Shown one piece after another: positions 26,593 through 35,143 of a stretch of DNA of 64,000 bases. The translations under genes and the position numbers were made by a program. Every line of letters begins with the position of its first letter. Position 1 is the first letter of the stretch. The notes beneath the pieces are model-generated. The model ran no database searches, had not been told where the DNA came from, and saw only the letters and a program-made list of their open reading frames with translations. Source of the DNA: Acidimicrobiia bacterium (lineage in GTDB: Bacteria > Actinomycetota > Acidimicrobiia > Acidimicrobiales > CAIXPF01); NCBI GenBank assembly GCA_947476745.1, contig CANJRG010000010.1, positions 1 through 64,000 of the forward strand. Direction: 5' to 3'.

Positions 26593-27816
26593 ATGGCCGA
26601 ACTACCGAGACCGTTGGATGGCGTGCGCGTCGCCGACTTCACCCGCGTCATCGCCGGGCCGTCGTGCACCCAGGCCCTGGTGAACCTCGGCGCCGAGGTC
26701 ATCAAGATCGAACCCCCTGAGGGCGACGTGATGCGCCGGGCCAGGCCGGTGCGGGGCAACGGCATCTCGGTCATCTGGTCCCAGGTGAACTGTGGCAAGA
26801 CCTGCATCTGCCTCGATCTCGACCAGCCGGAGGGCCGCGCCGTCGCCCGCGACCTCGCCCTCGCCGCCGACGTGGTGGTCGAGAACTTCCGGCCCGGGGT
26901 GATGGCCCGGCTCGGCCTCGGCCCCGACGAGCTGCTCGCGGCGAAGCCCGAGCTGATCTACTGCTCGATCTCCGGCTACGGCCAGACCGGCCCCGCCGCC
27001 CACCGCCGGGCCTATGCCCCGATCATCCACGCCGAGATGGGCCTGATCGACCTCGGCGCCGAGCCCCGGGGCCTCGATCCGCAGCCGGAACCGGTGTCCC
27101 ATGCCGACTTCGCTGTCGGCTCACAGGCCGCCACCGCCATCTGCGCCGCCCTGTTCGGCCGCAGCCGCACCGGCCGGGGCACCCACCTCGACGTGTCGAT
27201 GGCCGAGACCATGCTGGCCATGATGGAGTGGACCGGTATCGAGGCCAACGGCGGCATGGGGGGCGAGATCCCCACCTTCTGGCCGGCCAAGGCGTTCATC
27301 GTGCGTACCGCCGACGGACAGTTCGCCCAGTTGCCCGGCAACCCGGCCACCACCTTCCCGGCCTTCACCCGGTGCATGGGCCGCACCGAGCTGCTGGCCG
27401 ACCCGCGCTTCTCCAACCAGCGGGCCCGCTTCGAGCACGTGGCCGACATGAGCGAGATCGTCCGGGCGTGGGCCGCGACCTTCCCCGACCGCGACGCCCT
27501 CGAGGCGGCGATGGAGCCGATGAAGTTGCCGGTGGGTGCCATCCGCCGGCTCGGCGACATCCCCGACGACCCGTGGTCGGTCGAACGGGGTGCGTTCACC
27601 ACCGTCGAGGACCGCAACGGCGGCACCCTGCGGCTTCCGTACTCCACGGTACGGGCGAGCGGTTACGAGGTCGGCCTGCACGGACGGCCTGCCACCCAGG
27701 GCGAGTCCAACGAGGAGGTGCTGCGTTCGGTCCTCGGCCTCGACGCAGGCACCATCGCCGCGCTGCGCGAGGCCGGCGTCCTGGTGCAGCCCGACACCGA
27801 GGCCGCGCCACGCTGA
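26593..27816 (+). CDS. CaiB/BaiF family III CoA-transferase
   Basis: A 407-residue family III CoA transferase. Markers: GVRVADFTRVIAGPSCTQ at the N-terminus, LGAEVIKIEPPEGD, the VVVENFRPGVMARLGL segment, CSISGYGQTGP, and the catalytic aspartate in SHADFAVGSQAATA (equivalent to the CaiB active-site Asp). Family members transfer CoA between carboxylic acids such as carnitine, formate, bile acids or aromatic acids. Start ATG at 26593 (MAELPRPLDG); the upstream open frame has no homology. A rhodanese gene follows 44 bases downstream and may be co-transcribed. Confidence 0.92.
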   Translation: MAELPRPLDGVRVADFTRVIAGPSCTQALVNLGAEVIKIEPPEGDVMRRARPVRGNGISVIWSQVNCGKTCICLDLDQPEGRAVARDLALAADVVVENFRPGVMARLGLGPDELLAAKPELIYCSISGYGQTGPAAHRRAYAPIIHAEMGLIDLGAEPRGLDPQPEPVSHADFAVGSQAATAICAALFGRSRTGRGTHLDVSMAETMLAMMEWTGIEANGGMGGEIPTFWPAKAFIVRTADGQFAQLPGNPATTFPAFTRCMGRTELLADPRFSNQRARFEHVADMSEIVRAWAATFPDRDALEAAMEPMKLPVGAIRRLGDIPDDPWSVERGAFTTVEDRNGGTLRLPYSTVRASGYEVGLHGRPATQGESNEEVLRSVLGLDAGTIAALREAGVLVQPDTEAAPR

Positions 27817-27860
27817 ACGTGCCATGATCCGCTCACCGACCAACGAAAGGAGTGCATCGG

Positions 27861-28277
27861 GTGACGCTCAACATGAAGAAGTCGGTCCAGCAGATGATCG
27901 ACGAAGCCCGCAAGCACATCGACAACCATTCCCCCGAGGAAGCACGTCGTCGGGTGGAGCAGGAGGGCGCCCTCCTCATCGACGTACGAGACGTGCGCGA
28001 ACTCGAACGCGACGGCGTGATCCCCGGAGCGATGCATGCGCCGCGGGGCATGCTCGAGTTCTGGATCGACCCGGAATCGCCCTATTTCCGTGAGGTCTTC
28101 AACGAGGACCGAGAGTTCGTCCTGTATTGAGCGGGGGGCGGGCGGACAAGTTTGTCTGCGAAGACCCTCAAGGACATGGGCCTCGAGCGCGTGTCGCACA
28201 TCGTCACCGGCTTCCGCGGCTGGAAAGAAGCCGGGCTGCCCGTGGTGGACTACGCCACCTGGAAGTCAGGTCGCTGA
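27861..28277 (+). CDS. Rhodanese-domain protein with in-frame TGA at the catalytic Cys (candidate selenoprotein)
   Basis: Rhodaneses carry a persulfide on a catalytic cysteine and move sulfur between donors and acceptors. From GTG 27861 (AAAGGAG eight bases upstream) the frame encodes a single domain: LIDVRDVRELERDGVIPGA, then HAPRGMLEFWIDPES, then EFVLY just before the active-site loop. There the codon at 28128-28130 is TGA where the family has TGC, as residue 90. After it the same frame continues AGGGRTSLSAKTLKDMG, HIVTGFRGWKEAGLPVV and ends at the TGA of 28275-28277, giving the family-typical length of 138 residues. Nothing else in the gene is damaged. A hairpin fitting a bacterial SECIS follows. 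Alternative reading: a nonsense mutation or sequencing error. No sel genes are in the window. Confidence 0.7.
28128..28159 (+). promoter_or_regulatory. Candidate bacterial SECIS element just after the UGA
   Basis: After the TGA (28128-28130) come 11 bases, then gcggaca (28142-28148), loop agtt (28149-28152) and tgtctgc (28153-28159). The arms form seven pairs including one G-U. The loop holds a GU and starts 18 bases after the TGA, the spacing I recall for the E. coli fdhF SECIS. Codons here (aca, agt, ttg, tct) are unusually AT-rich for the gene. Confidence 0.6.
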
Positions 28278-28290
28278 CCGGTCCCCCGAC

Positions 28291-28312
28291 GGCCCGCTGA
28301 GGGCCCGCTGAG
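28291..28312. repeat. 11-bp tandem duplication downstream of the rhodanese
   Basis: ggcccgctgag at 28291-28301 is repeated at 28302-28312 and followed by ggccggcg. Non-coding; another example of the short tandem duplications in this window. Confidence 0.8.
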
Positions 28313-28514
28313 GGCCGGCGGGGATCTTTCCGGCATAGGTCGGCATCAGGTCGCCAGCCCGGTGCCGCCCGACCGGGGACCAGGCGGGCAAGGTTGTGAC
28401 CTTCGCCGCGGTCCTACCCCGAAAACCGCCGGCCGGCGCAGCGATAGCCTGGCCGGTACGGCAGCAGCGTCGGGGTGACGTTCCGCCATCGAGTTCGACC
28501 GTGGAGTGTGGTTC

Positions 28515-30404
28515 ATGACATCCCCAGCCCATCCGGCAGTCCGTATCGATCCCGTCAGCGGGTACAAGCTGTTCAACACCCGAGCCGAGAAGGCCTCCGA
28601 GCGGGTTGCCGGCAAGGGGTACGACGTCACCGACGACCCGGCCAAGCTGGCCCTGCCGGCGTTGAAGCCCGGTGCCCGGTTCGACGCCGAGGAACAGGCC
28701 CGTTACCGGGCCTTCAACGATGTCCGTAAGGGCACCGACGACTACATCGCCATGGAAGGCACCTTCGCCCGGTACCTCGAGGACCACTACTCGACCGCCC
28801 CGGTCGAACGTGAAGCCCTCGCCGACCACTGCGACATCGTCGTGGTCGGCGGCGGGTTCGCCGGCCTGCTGCTGTGGTACAAGCTGTCCCAGGCCGGTTT
28901 CACCGACATCCGCTTCTGCGAGAAGGGCGGCGACGTCGGCGGCACCTGGTACTGGAACCGCTACCCGGGCATCGCCTGCGACGTCGAGGCGTACTCGTAC
29001 TTCCCGCTGCTCGAGGAGATGGCGTACTTCCCGACGATGAAGTTCGCGTCGGGCTTCGAGATCTTCGAGTACTGCCAGAAGATGGCCGAGAAGTTCGGCT
29101 TCTACGACCACTGCCTGTTCCACACCGAGGTCACCGGCGTCGACTGGGACGAGGCCACCGAACGCTGGACGGTACGCACCAAGCGCGGCGACGCCATGCA
29201 GGCCCGGTTCGTGATCATGGCCAACGGGGTGCTCACCACCCCGCGCCTCGCCCGCATCCCCGGCATGGAGACCTTCGCCGGCGAGTCGTTCCACACCTCA
29301 CGCTGGGACTACGACGTCAGCCTCGAGGGCAAGCACGTCGGCATCATCGGCACCGGCGCTACCGCGGTGCAGGTCATCCCCGAGATCGCCAAGGTCGTCG
29401 GCCACCTCTACGTGTTCCAGCGCACCCCGTCGACCATCGATGTGCGCGACCAGCGGGCCACCAGCGCCGAGCAGATCGAGGAGTGGAAGCACGAACCGGG
29501 CTGGGCCAAGGCCCGCCGGACGCGCTTTGCGCAGCTGATCGGCCGGCGGGCCCTGCAGGCCAACGACGACTTCCTCGCCGGTAGGACCGAGGCCGCAGGA
29601 CGGCGGCGCACCAAGGACGGACCTCGCCCCACCCGGGACGAGCGGGTGCAGGCCGAACTCGAGGCCAGCTTCCGCATCATGGAGCAGATCCGTGACCGCA
29701 TCGACGCCATCATCGTCGACCCCCAGACCGCCGAGGCCCTCAAGCCGTACTACCCCTACGGCTGCAAGCGGCCCACGTTCCACGACGAGTTCCTGCCCAC
29801 CTTCAACCGGCCCAACGTCACCCTCGTCGACGTCGCCCCGCTCGGGGTGCAGCAGATCAACGAACGCGGCGTGGTCCACAACGGCGTCCAGTACGACCTC
29901 GACGTGTTGATCTACGCCACCGGCTTCGACTTCATGTCCCGCGAGACGCTCGGCCATGTCCGCGGCGTCGGCGGTCGCAGCATCGCGGACAAGTGGCAGC
30001 AGGAGGGCACCCGCACCTTCCTGGGGCTGCACACCAACGGCTTCCCGAACCTGTTCATCGTGGCCGGCCCCCAGGGCACCGGCGGCAGCTTCAACTTCAC
30101 CGACGCCATCGAGGACCACACCGAGTACGTGCTGTGGCTGCTCACGACGATGCGCGACGCCAGCCACGGCGTGGTCGACGTCGTCGAGGACGCCGAGTTG
30201 AGCTGGGCGCAGCACTGCGCCGAGGCCGACCTGGCCAGTGCTCCGTTGCGCGACTGTCTGTCCAACTTCAACGGCTACGGCCGGGCCGAACCCGGTGCGC
30301 TGTCCTACTACGGCGGCAAGGAGGCCGGCCGGCGACGGGCCTGGGCGCAGGAAACCCTCGAGCCCTACGTGTTCCGTGCGGCCCGTACCGCCACGTCAGC
30401 CTGA
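28515..30404 (+). CDS. Flavin-containing (Baeyer-Villiger-type) monooxygenase
   Basis: A 629-residue FAD/NADPH monooxygenase. A ~110-residue N-terminal extension precedes the first Rossmann motif (VVVGGGFAGLLLWYKL), followed by GGDVGGTWYWNRYPG. The Baeyer-Villiger fingerprint FAGESFHTSRWDY is present, then the second Rossmann motif IIGTGATAVQVIPEI and the C-terminal ATGFDFM segment. The long extension resembles those of Baeyer-Villiger enzymes acting on bulky or macrocyclic ketones and steroids. It would insert an oxygen next to a ketone, giving a lactone or ester. ATG 28515 follows GGAG at good spacing. No partner hydrolase is adjacent, though one lies about 7 kb away. Confidence 0.92.
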   Translation: MTSPAHPAVRIDPVSGYKLFNTRAEKASERVAGKGYDVTDDPAKLALPALKPGARFDAEEQARYRAFNDVRKGTDDYIAMEGTFARYLEDHYSTAPVEREALADHCDIVVVGGGFAGLLLWYKLSQAGFTDIRFCEKGGDVGGTWYWNRYPGIACDVEAYSYFPLLEEMAYFPTMKFASGFEIFEYCQKMAEKFGFYDHCLFHTEVTGVDWDEATERWTVRTKRGDAMQARFVIMANGVLTTPRLARIPGMETFAGESFHTSRWDYDVSLEGKHVGIIGTGATAVQVIPEIAKVVGHLYVFQRTPSTIDVRDQRATSAEQIEEWKHEPGWAKARRTRFAQLIGRRALQANDDFLAGRTEAAGRRRTKDGPRPTRDERVQAELEASFRIMEQIRDRIDAIIVDPQTAEALKPYYPYGCKRPTFHDEFLPTFNRPNVTLVDVAPLGVQQINERGVVHNGVQYDLDVLIYATGFDFMSRETLGHVRGVGGRSIADKWQQEGTRTFLGLHTNGFPNLFIVAGPQGTGGSFNFTDAIEDHTEYVLWLLTTMRDASHGVVDVVEDAELSWAQHCAEADLASAPLRDCLSNFNGYGRAEPGALSYYGGKEAGRRRAWAQETLEPYVFRAARTATSA

Positions 30405-30417
30405 CGGCCGTCGCCGG

Positions 30418-30448
30418 CCGGTGCCGAACCCTCGAGGTCCGGCACCGG
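30418..30448. terminator. Hairpin between convergent genes
   Basis: A 9-bp stem ccggtgccg (30418-30426) with cggcaccgg (30440-30448) sits between the monooxygenase stop and the convergent acyl-CoA dehydrogenase stop. Confidence 0.5.
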
Positions 30449-30495
30449 TGGGCGCTGCCGCCCGGGTCCGGGCGACTGCGCCGACTGCGCCGACC

Positions 30496-31752
30496 TCAGC
30501 CGACTTTGCCGTCCCAGCTACGGGCGTTGCGCAGCACCTCGTTGAACGCCTTGTTGGTGTCGAAGCTGGGTTCGCGGGGCAGGCCCAGCACCCGTTCGCC
30601 GATGCCGTTGCGCTGCACCTCATTGGTGCCCGCGGCGATGGAGATGCGCCGGCCGTTCAGGTAGTCCAGCGCCGGTCGGCCCTCCGCCTCGTCGCCGACG
30701 GCCCAGGCCAGCGCCGCCGGACCGCCGATCTCCATGCCGAGCCGGGCCCGCAGCGGGGTGTAGACCCCCGCCGCCAGCTTGGAGTAGGCGGCCACCGCAT
30801 GGTCGGGGTTGCGTGAGTGTTCGAGGCGGTCCGCGATACGCCGGCCCAGATGGAACTGGGCATAGTCGTTGATGTGGGCCCGGGCGATGGCCTGGCGGGC
30901 CGCGGGGTCTTCAAGACGACCGACGCGGCGGGCCAGGGCCACCAGGTCGGGGGCCAGGGCACGGGGCTCGGTGGGCGTCGCCGTCTCGCCGGCGCCACGC
31001 TCGTAGACCAGCATGGTCTGAGTTACCGCCCAACCCCGGTTGATCTCGCCGATCACGTCGTCGTCGGTGACCTCGACCTCGTCGAGGAACTCCTCGCAGA
31101 ACTCGGCCCCGCCGTTGATCTGGCGGATCTGGCGGATGGTGACGCCCTTGGCGTCGCAGGGGATGGCGAACCAGGTCAGCCCGCGGTGCTTGGGAACATC
31201 CCAGTCGGTACGGGCCAGGCACATGGCCCAATCGGCCAGGTAGGCACCGCTCGACCAGATCTTCGAACCGCTGATGACCCAGCGGTCGCCGTCGCGGGTG
31301 GCCCGGGTCCGAATGCCGGCGAGGTCCGAACCGGCCTCGGGCTCGGAGTAGAACTGGCACCACATCTCGTCGCCGCGCAGGATCGCCGGGATGTGAACGC
31401 GGCAGAACTCCGCAGAGGCGTGCTCGGCGATGGAACGGCCGATCGCCCCCATCGTCACGACCCCGACCACCCCGAAATCGGGCGTGACATACCCGGCGGC
31501 CTCCTCCCGGAAGGCCTGCTCGTGGGCCTGGGTAAGCCCCCGCCCGCCGTACTGCGCCGGATAGGAGATCCCGGCGTAGCCGCCTTCGAACAGCGTGCGC
31601 TGCAGCGTCCGGGCGGCGTCGATCTGCTCGTGGGTGGTGACCTCGCCGACCACCCGGCCGGCGCGGACCCGCTCCCGTGGCTTGAGGTTGGCCGCGATCC
31701 AAGCCTTGGCCTCGCGCCGGAAGTCCTCGACGTCGATCATCGTGTCGTTCAT
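30496..31752 (-). CDS. Acyl-CoA dehydrogenase, subunit 1 of a tandem pair
   Basis: A 418-residue FAD-dependent acyl-CoA dehydrogenase. It shows the N-terminal helical domain (GISYPAQYGGRGLTQAHEQ), the FAD-binding QFYSEPEAGSDLAG, a GSKIWSSGAYLADW middle segment and a C-terminal SIAAGTNEVQRNGIGERVLG. The second dehydrogenase gene is 18 bases upstream on the same strand. Adjacent pairs like this in actinobacteria often form alpha2beta2 heterotetramers that oxidise steroid or branched side-chain CoA esters, so the two may be one enzyme; that is inference from arrangement. The start ATG at 31752 gives MNDTMIDVEDFRRE. Confidence 0.92.
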   Translation of the reverse strand: MNDTMIDVEDFRREAKAWIAANLKPRERVRAGRVVGEVTTHEQIDAARTLQRTLFEGGYAGISYPAQYGGRGLTQAHEQAFREEAAGYVTPDFGVVGVVTMGAIGRSIAEHASAEFCRVHIPAILRGDEMWCQFYSEPEAGSDLAGIRTRATRDGDRWVISGSKIWSSGAYLADWAMCLARTDWDVPKHRGLTWFAIPCDAKGVTIRQIRQINGGAEFCEEFLDEVEVTDDDVIGEINRGWAVTQTMLVYERGAGETATPTEPRALAPDLVALARRVGRLEDPAARQAIARAHINDYAQFHLGRRIADRLEHSRNPDHAVAAYSKLAAGVYTPLRARLGMEIGGPAALAWAVGDEAEGRPALDYLNGRRISIAAGTNEVQRNGIGERVLGLPREPSFDTNKAFNEVLRNARSWDGKVG

Positions 31753-31770
31753 CGTTGCGTCCCCTCGCTC

Positions 31771-32895
31771 TCAGATCCCGGACAGTTGACAGAGGTGCTC
31801 ACGGTGCCAGGCCGCGTCGCCGAACAGACCGGCGTCGGTGGTCAGACGCCGCAGGTACAGGTGCTGGTCGTGTTCCCACGTGTAGCCGATCCCGCCGAAC
31901 ACCTGGAAGCAGTTCTGCGCCAGGTCGATCGCCGAGTCGCCCACCAGCGCCTTGGCCATGCTGGCGGCCGAGGGGCCGTGGCCGTCCTCCGAGCCCAGGG
32001 TCCGGGCGGCGGCCAGGGTGATGGCCTTGCTCATCTCGACCGCCAGGCTGGTGTCGGCCAGCACGTGCTTGATGGCCTGGAACGAACCGATCGGCCGGCC
32101 GAAGGCGATGCGGTCCTTGGCGTACTGCAGGGTCATGGCGAACTCGGCGGCCATGGCCCCGACGCACTCGGCGGCCACCAGGGTGGCGGCGACCGCCAGC
32201 TGGTGGTCGACCAAGGCGGCGGTACTGGCGGCATCACCGAGCACGGCATCAGCGGCCACTGCCACCGCGTCGAGCCGGACCTCGGCGAAGCGGCGGCTGA
32301 GATCGAGCGACTCGAGCGCCACGACCCCGACCCCGGGGGCGTCCGCGGCCACCACGGCCTGCACCGGTCCGTCGGGCGAGGATGCGGTGACCAGCAGCCA
32401 GCCACCCGGCTCGATGTCGAGCACCGCGGTCTTGGCCCCGCTGAGCACCAGGCCACCGGCGCCGTCGGCACGGGCGTCGACCCCCGCAGCGGGCGAGCCG
32501 GCCGTGGTGGCGGAGAGGGCCCAGGCGGCGGAGGCCTCACCGGCGACGAGGGCCGGCAGCACCTCGGCCTGCAGTCGTGCGCTACCGGCGCGAGCGATGG
32601 CGTCGGCCACCACGTTGGTGCCGACGAAGGCCCCCGGCTGCAGCCGCCCACCGCGCAGGTAGGCGATCAGCGCGGCGTCGAGCACGCCGTTGCCCGACAG
32701 GCTGGCACCGCCGAGCGCCTCGGGCACCAGCATCGAGAACCAGCCCAGCTCCGCGGCCTGGCTGCGGTAGGTGGCGGTGAACTCGGGGTTGCGGCGCTCG
32801 GCGTCGCGCACGACGGCCGGCGGGCACGTCTCCTCCATGAACCGGACCGACACGTCGAGCAGTGCTCGCTGGTCCTCGGTTGCGTCGCGGTCCAC
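31771..32895 (-). CDS. Acyl-CoA dehydrogenase, subunit 2 of a tandem pair
   Basis: A 374-residue acyl-CoA dehydrogenase family protein. Segments include ELGWFSMLVPEALGG at the N-terminus, a weak mid-domain lacking the clear QxxSEPxAGSD motif of its partner, and the C-terminal helices AEFAMTLQYAKDRIAFGRP, QNCFQVFGGIGYTWEHDQHL. The reduced middle motif suggests that FAD or substrate contacts are shared with the partner, as in heteromeric dehydrogenases. The GTG start (VDRDATEDQRALLD) is preferred because GGGGAG precedes it; the frame stays open 63 bases further upstream. It is the promoter-proximal gene of the pair. Confidence 0.88.
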   Translation of the reverse strand: MDRDATEDQRALLDVSVRFMEETCPPAVVRDAERRNPEFTATYRSQAAELGWFSMLVPEALGGASLSGNGVLDAALIAYLRGGRLQPGAFVGTNVVADAIARAGSARLQAEVLPALVAGEASAAWALSATTAGSPAAGVDARADGAGGLVLSGAKTAVLDIEPGGWLLVTASSPDGPVQAVVAADAPGVGVVALESLDLSRRFAEVRLDAVAVAADAVLGDAASTAALVDHQLAVAATLVAAECVGAMAAEFAMTLQYAKDRIAFGRPIGSFQAIKHVLADTSLAVEMSKAITLAAARTLGSEDGHGPSAASMAKALVGDSAIDLAQNCFQVFGGIGYTWEHDQHLYLRRLTTDAGLFGDAAWHREHLCQLSGI

Positions 32896-33107
32896 GCAAG
32901 CTCCCCTCGATCGGCGACAGACACGGCTGACCGGCCGGGTCCGCCCTCTGGCCTGCACCGTAGCCCCGTGGACATCCCGGCGCGTCCGGACCGCTAGCTT
33001 CGTCAGCCGCCCCGGCCGGGCGCGACGCCGAGCACGGCGCCGGGCCGGCCGGAACCTGCCCGGACCCAGCGACGGCGACGGGCTCTCGATCCTTCGGGGA
33101 TGACCAC

Positions 33108-33812
33108 ATGAGCGACCAACCCACGCCTCCGGCGATCAACTTCGCCGAGCGTTTCGCCGCCTGGGAACAGCGCGAGCTACCGGCCGACCTCGCCGCCGAG
33201 TTCCGCCTCGCCGCCGAGTTGCGGGCCCTGATGAACGCCCTGAACCTCACCACTGCGCCGGCAGCGGTGCTCGACGGGCTGGCGGCACAGGTCCGACAGT
33301 TGCGCCAGGTGATCGACCCCCACCCGCGCCAGCCGAAGCTGACCATCGCCGAGATGGTCGCCCGGATGACCGCCGGCGAGCTGGCGCCGGGCGGGGCGGA
33401 GACCTTCGCCCATTTCGACCACAGCCCGTTCATGGGGGCGGCCAACCCCATCGCTCCGCCGATGCAGCTGTCCCAGCGCGACGGCCGGATCGTCGGCACC
33501 GTGCGCTTCGGTGACCTCTACGAGGGCCCACCCGGGCACGTGCACGGCGGATTCGTAGCCGCGGTGCTCGACGAGGTGCTCGGTGCGGCCCAGGCCGGCA
33601 CCAACAGCCCCGGCATGACCGCCCGGCTGGAGGTGACCTACCGCGCGCCGACCCCGCTGCACGCCGACCTGGTGGCCACCGGCTGGGTCGAGCGGGTCGA
33701 GGGCCGCAAGATCTTTGCCGCCGGCGAGGTCCGCCACGGCGACCGGGTCCTGGCCAGCGCCGAGGGCCTGTTCGTCTCGGTCGACTTCACCCGGCTGATC
33801 CCGGCGGACTGA
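33108..33812 (+). CDS. PaaI-type hotdog-fold acyl-CoA thioesterase
   Basis: A 234-residue protein whose C-terminal ~150 residues are a PaaI/4HBT hotdog domain: GPPGHVHGGFVAAVLDEVLG holds the conserved HGG and the acidic residue, followed by RLEVTYRAPTPLHADLVATG. The N-terminal ~90 residues are helical and of unknown role. Expected to hydrolyse acyl-CoA to free acid and CoA, for example to relieve dead-end CoA esters. It diverges from the acyl-CoA dehydrogenase operon, which fits a role in the same catabolic context. Start ATG 33108. Confidence 0.85.
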   Translation: MSDQPTPPAINFAERFAAWEQRELPADLAAEFRLAAELRALMNALNLTTAPAAVLDGLAAQVRQLRQVIDPHPRQPKLTIAEMVARMTAGELAPGGAETFAHFDHSPFMGAANPIAPPMQLSQRDGRIVGTVRFGDLYEGPPGHVHGGFVAAVLDEVLGAAQAGTNSPGMTARLEVTYRAPTPLHADLVATGWVERVEGRKIFAAGEVRHGDRVLASAEGLFVSVDFTRLIPAD

Positions 33813-34136
33813 ACCGTTGGCGCCCCGGCAGACCAGGACATCCCGGCGATCTGCGAACGTGGCCCGGTGGACGACGTTGATGTTCACCAACAACCAGACC
33901 ACGTTCCATCTGCGCACCGCGTTCACCGACACCGCCACCGATCCCGAGCAGCGGCACCGCACCGCTGTTCCGCACGACCTGAAGGACCGAAACGGCCTGC
34001 GGCACCCGGGGGACCCGAACGGCCCGGTGACCCGTGCGGCACCGGACCGCGCCGTGGCCGATGCGGTACCGTGCCACGGGCCGCACGGGCGGCATGACAT
34101 CAGGCCGAGCCGTTCGGCCGGGGGAGACAGAGCGAC
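33813..34136. other. Intergenic region, no gene seen
   Basis: About 325 bases between the thioesterase and MBL hydrolase genes on the same strand. It must contain the MBL promoter. Short GC-rich direct repeats (cgaaacggcc / cgaacggcc) occur, but no gene, hairpin with T-run, or known RNA element is recognisable. Confidence 0.4.
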
Positions 34137-35000
34137 ATGTTGCAGTGGAAGGTCGGCGACGCGACCATCACCTCGATTCTGGAGAGCCAGGGGCCGACCT
34201 CGCCCCGGTTCCTGTTCAAGGAGCTGTCCAAGCAGGACGTGCTCGACCGGGCCGACACCGCCGGCTGGATCCGGCCCCACTTCGTCAGTGACGAGGGCTT
34301 CCTGCTGATGCGCATCCAGTGCCTCGTCGTCGACGTGGGCGGCCACCGCATCGCGGTCGACACCTGCGTGGGCAACGACAAGGTCCGCCACAGCCCCGAC
34401 TGGAACAACCTGCAGCTGCCCTTCCTCGAAGACCTGACCGCGGCGGGCTACCCGCCCGAGTCGATCACCGAGGTGGTGTGCACCCACCTGCACATCGACC
34501 ATGTCGGCTGGAACACCCGCCTGGTGGACGGCACGTGGGTCCCGACCTTTGCCAACGCCCGCTACCTGTTCGCCAAGACCGAGTACGAGCACTGGAAGAA
34601 CACCCCTGACCTCTTCGGCGACGACGTGTTCGGCGACTCGGTTGCCCCCATCCACGACGCCGGCCTGGCCGACCTGGTGGGTGTCGACCATCGCATCAGC
34701 GACAACCTCTGGTTCGAGTCGACGCCGGGCCACACCCCCGGTCACATCTCGCTGGTCATCGAATCCGCCGGCGAGCGGGCGATCATCACCGGCGACATGG
34801 TCCACTCCCCGTTGCAGATCGACGACCCCGAGCTCGCCGCGGTGGTCGACACCGACCAGGTCATGTCGCGGGCCAGCCGCAAGGCCGCCTTCGCCCGTTG
34901 GGCCGAATCGGGTGCGCTGGTTATCGGCACCCACTTCGCCGACCCGGCAGCGGGCCGGATGGTGAGCCTCGGCGACGGGAAGTTCCGCCTCGACGTCTGA
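34137..35000 (+). CDS. MBL-fold metallo-hydrolase (lactonase-like)
   Basis: A 287-residue metallo-beta-lactamase-fold hydrolase. The dinuclear metal motifs are complete: VVCTHLHIDHVGWN, STPGHTPGHISLVIE, AIITGDMVHSP and a final IGTHFADPA. The arrangement, with a preceding VDVGGHRIAVDTCVGNDK, matches the family that includes N-acyl-homoserine lactonases and alkylsulfatase-unrelated esterases; the specific substrate is not evident. A GGGGGAG ribosome site precedes ATG 34137. Confidence 0.88.
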   Translation: MLQWKVGDATITSILESQGPTSPRFLFKELSKQDVLDRADTAGWIRPHFVSDEGFLLMRIQCLVVDVGGHRIAVDTCVGNDKVRHSPDWNNLQLPFLEDLTAAGYPPESITEVVCTHLHIDHVGWNTRLVDGTWVPTFANARYLFAKTEYEHWKNTPDLFGDDVFGDSVAPIHDAGLADLVGVDHRISDNLWFESTPGHTPGHISLVIESAGERAIITGDMVHSPLQIDDPELAAVVDTDQVMSRASRKAAFARWAESGALVIGTHFADPAAGRMVSLGDGKFRLDV

Positions 35001-35012
35001 GGTCATCCACGG

Positions 35013-35123
35013 CGCCCGTCCCGACCGGCACCGTACTTACCCGCCCATCCCGACCGGCACCGTACCGCTCCGTACCGTCCCAACTCGTACGTTCCTGGCT
35101 GTACGTTCCAAGCTGTACGTTCC
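35013..35123. repeat. Ordered direct repeats upstream of the Ddn-like gene
   Basis: A 24-bp unit (cgcccgtcccgaccggcacc + gtac) occurs at 35013-35036 and, with one mismatch, at 35042-35065. Then tgtacgttcc-like 10-mers occur at 35086, 35100 and 35114, exactly 14 bases apart. The array ends about 20 bases before the start codon of the next gene and may be a regulator-binding array. Confidence 0.65.
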
Positions 35124-35143
35124 ACCCACCGAAAGGAGCAACC

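Noticed and set aside
33177-35006. A 609-codon minus-strand frame over the thioesterase and MBL genes
   Set aside because: No recognisable domain, and it spans two well-supported plus-strand genes and their gap.
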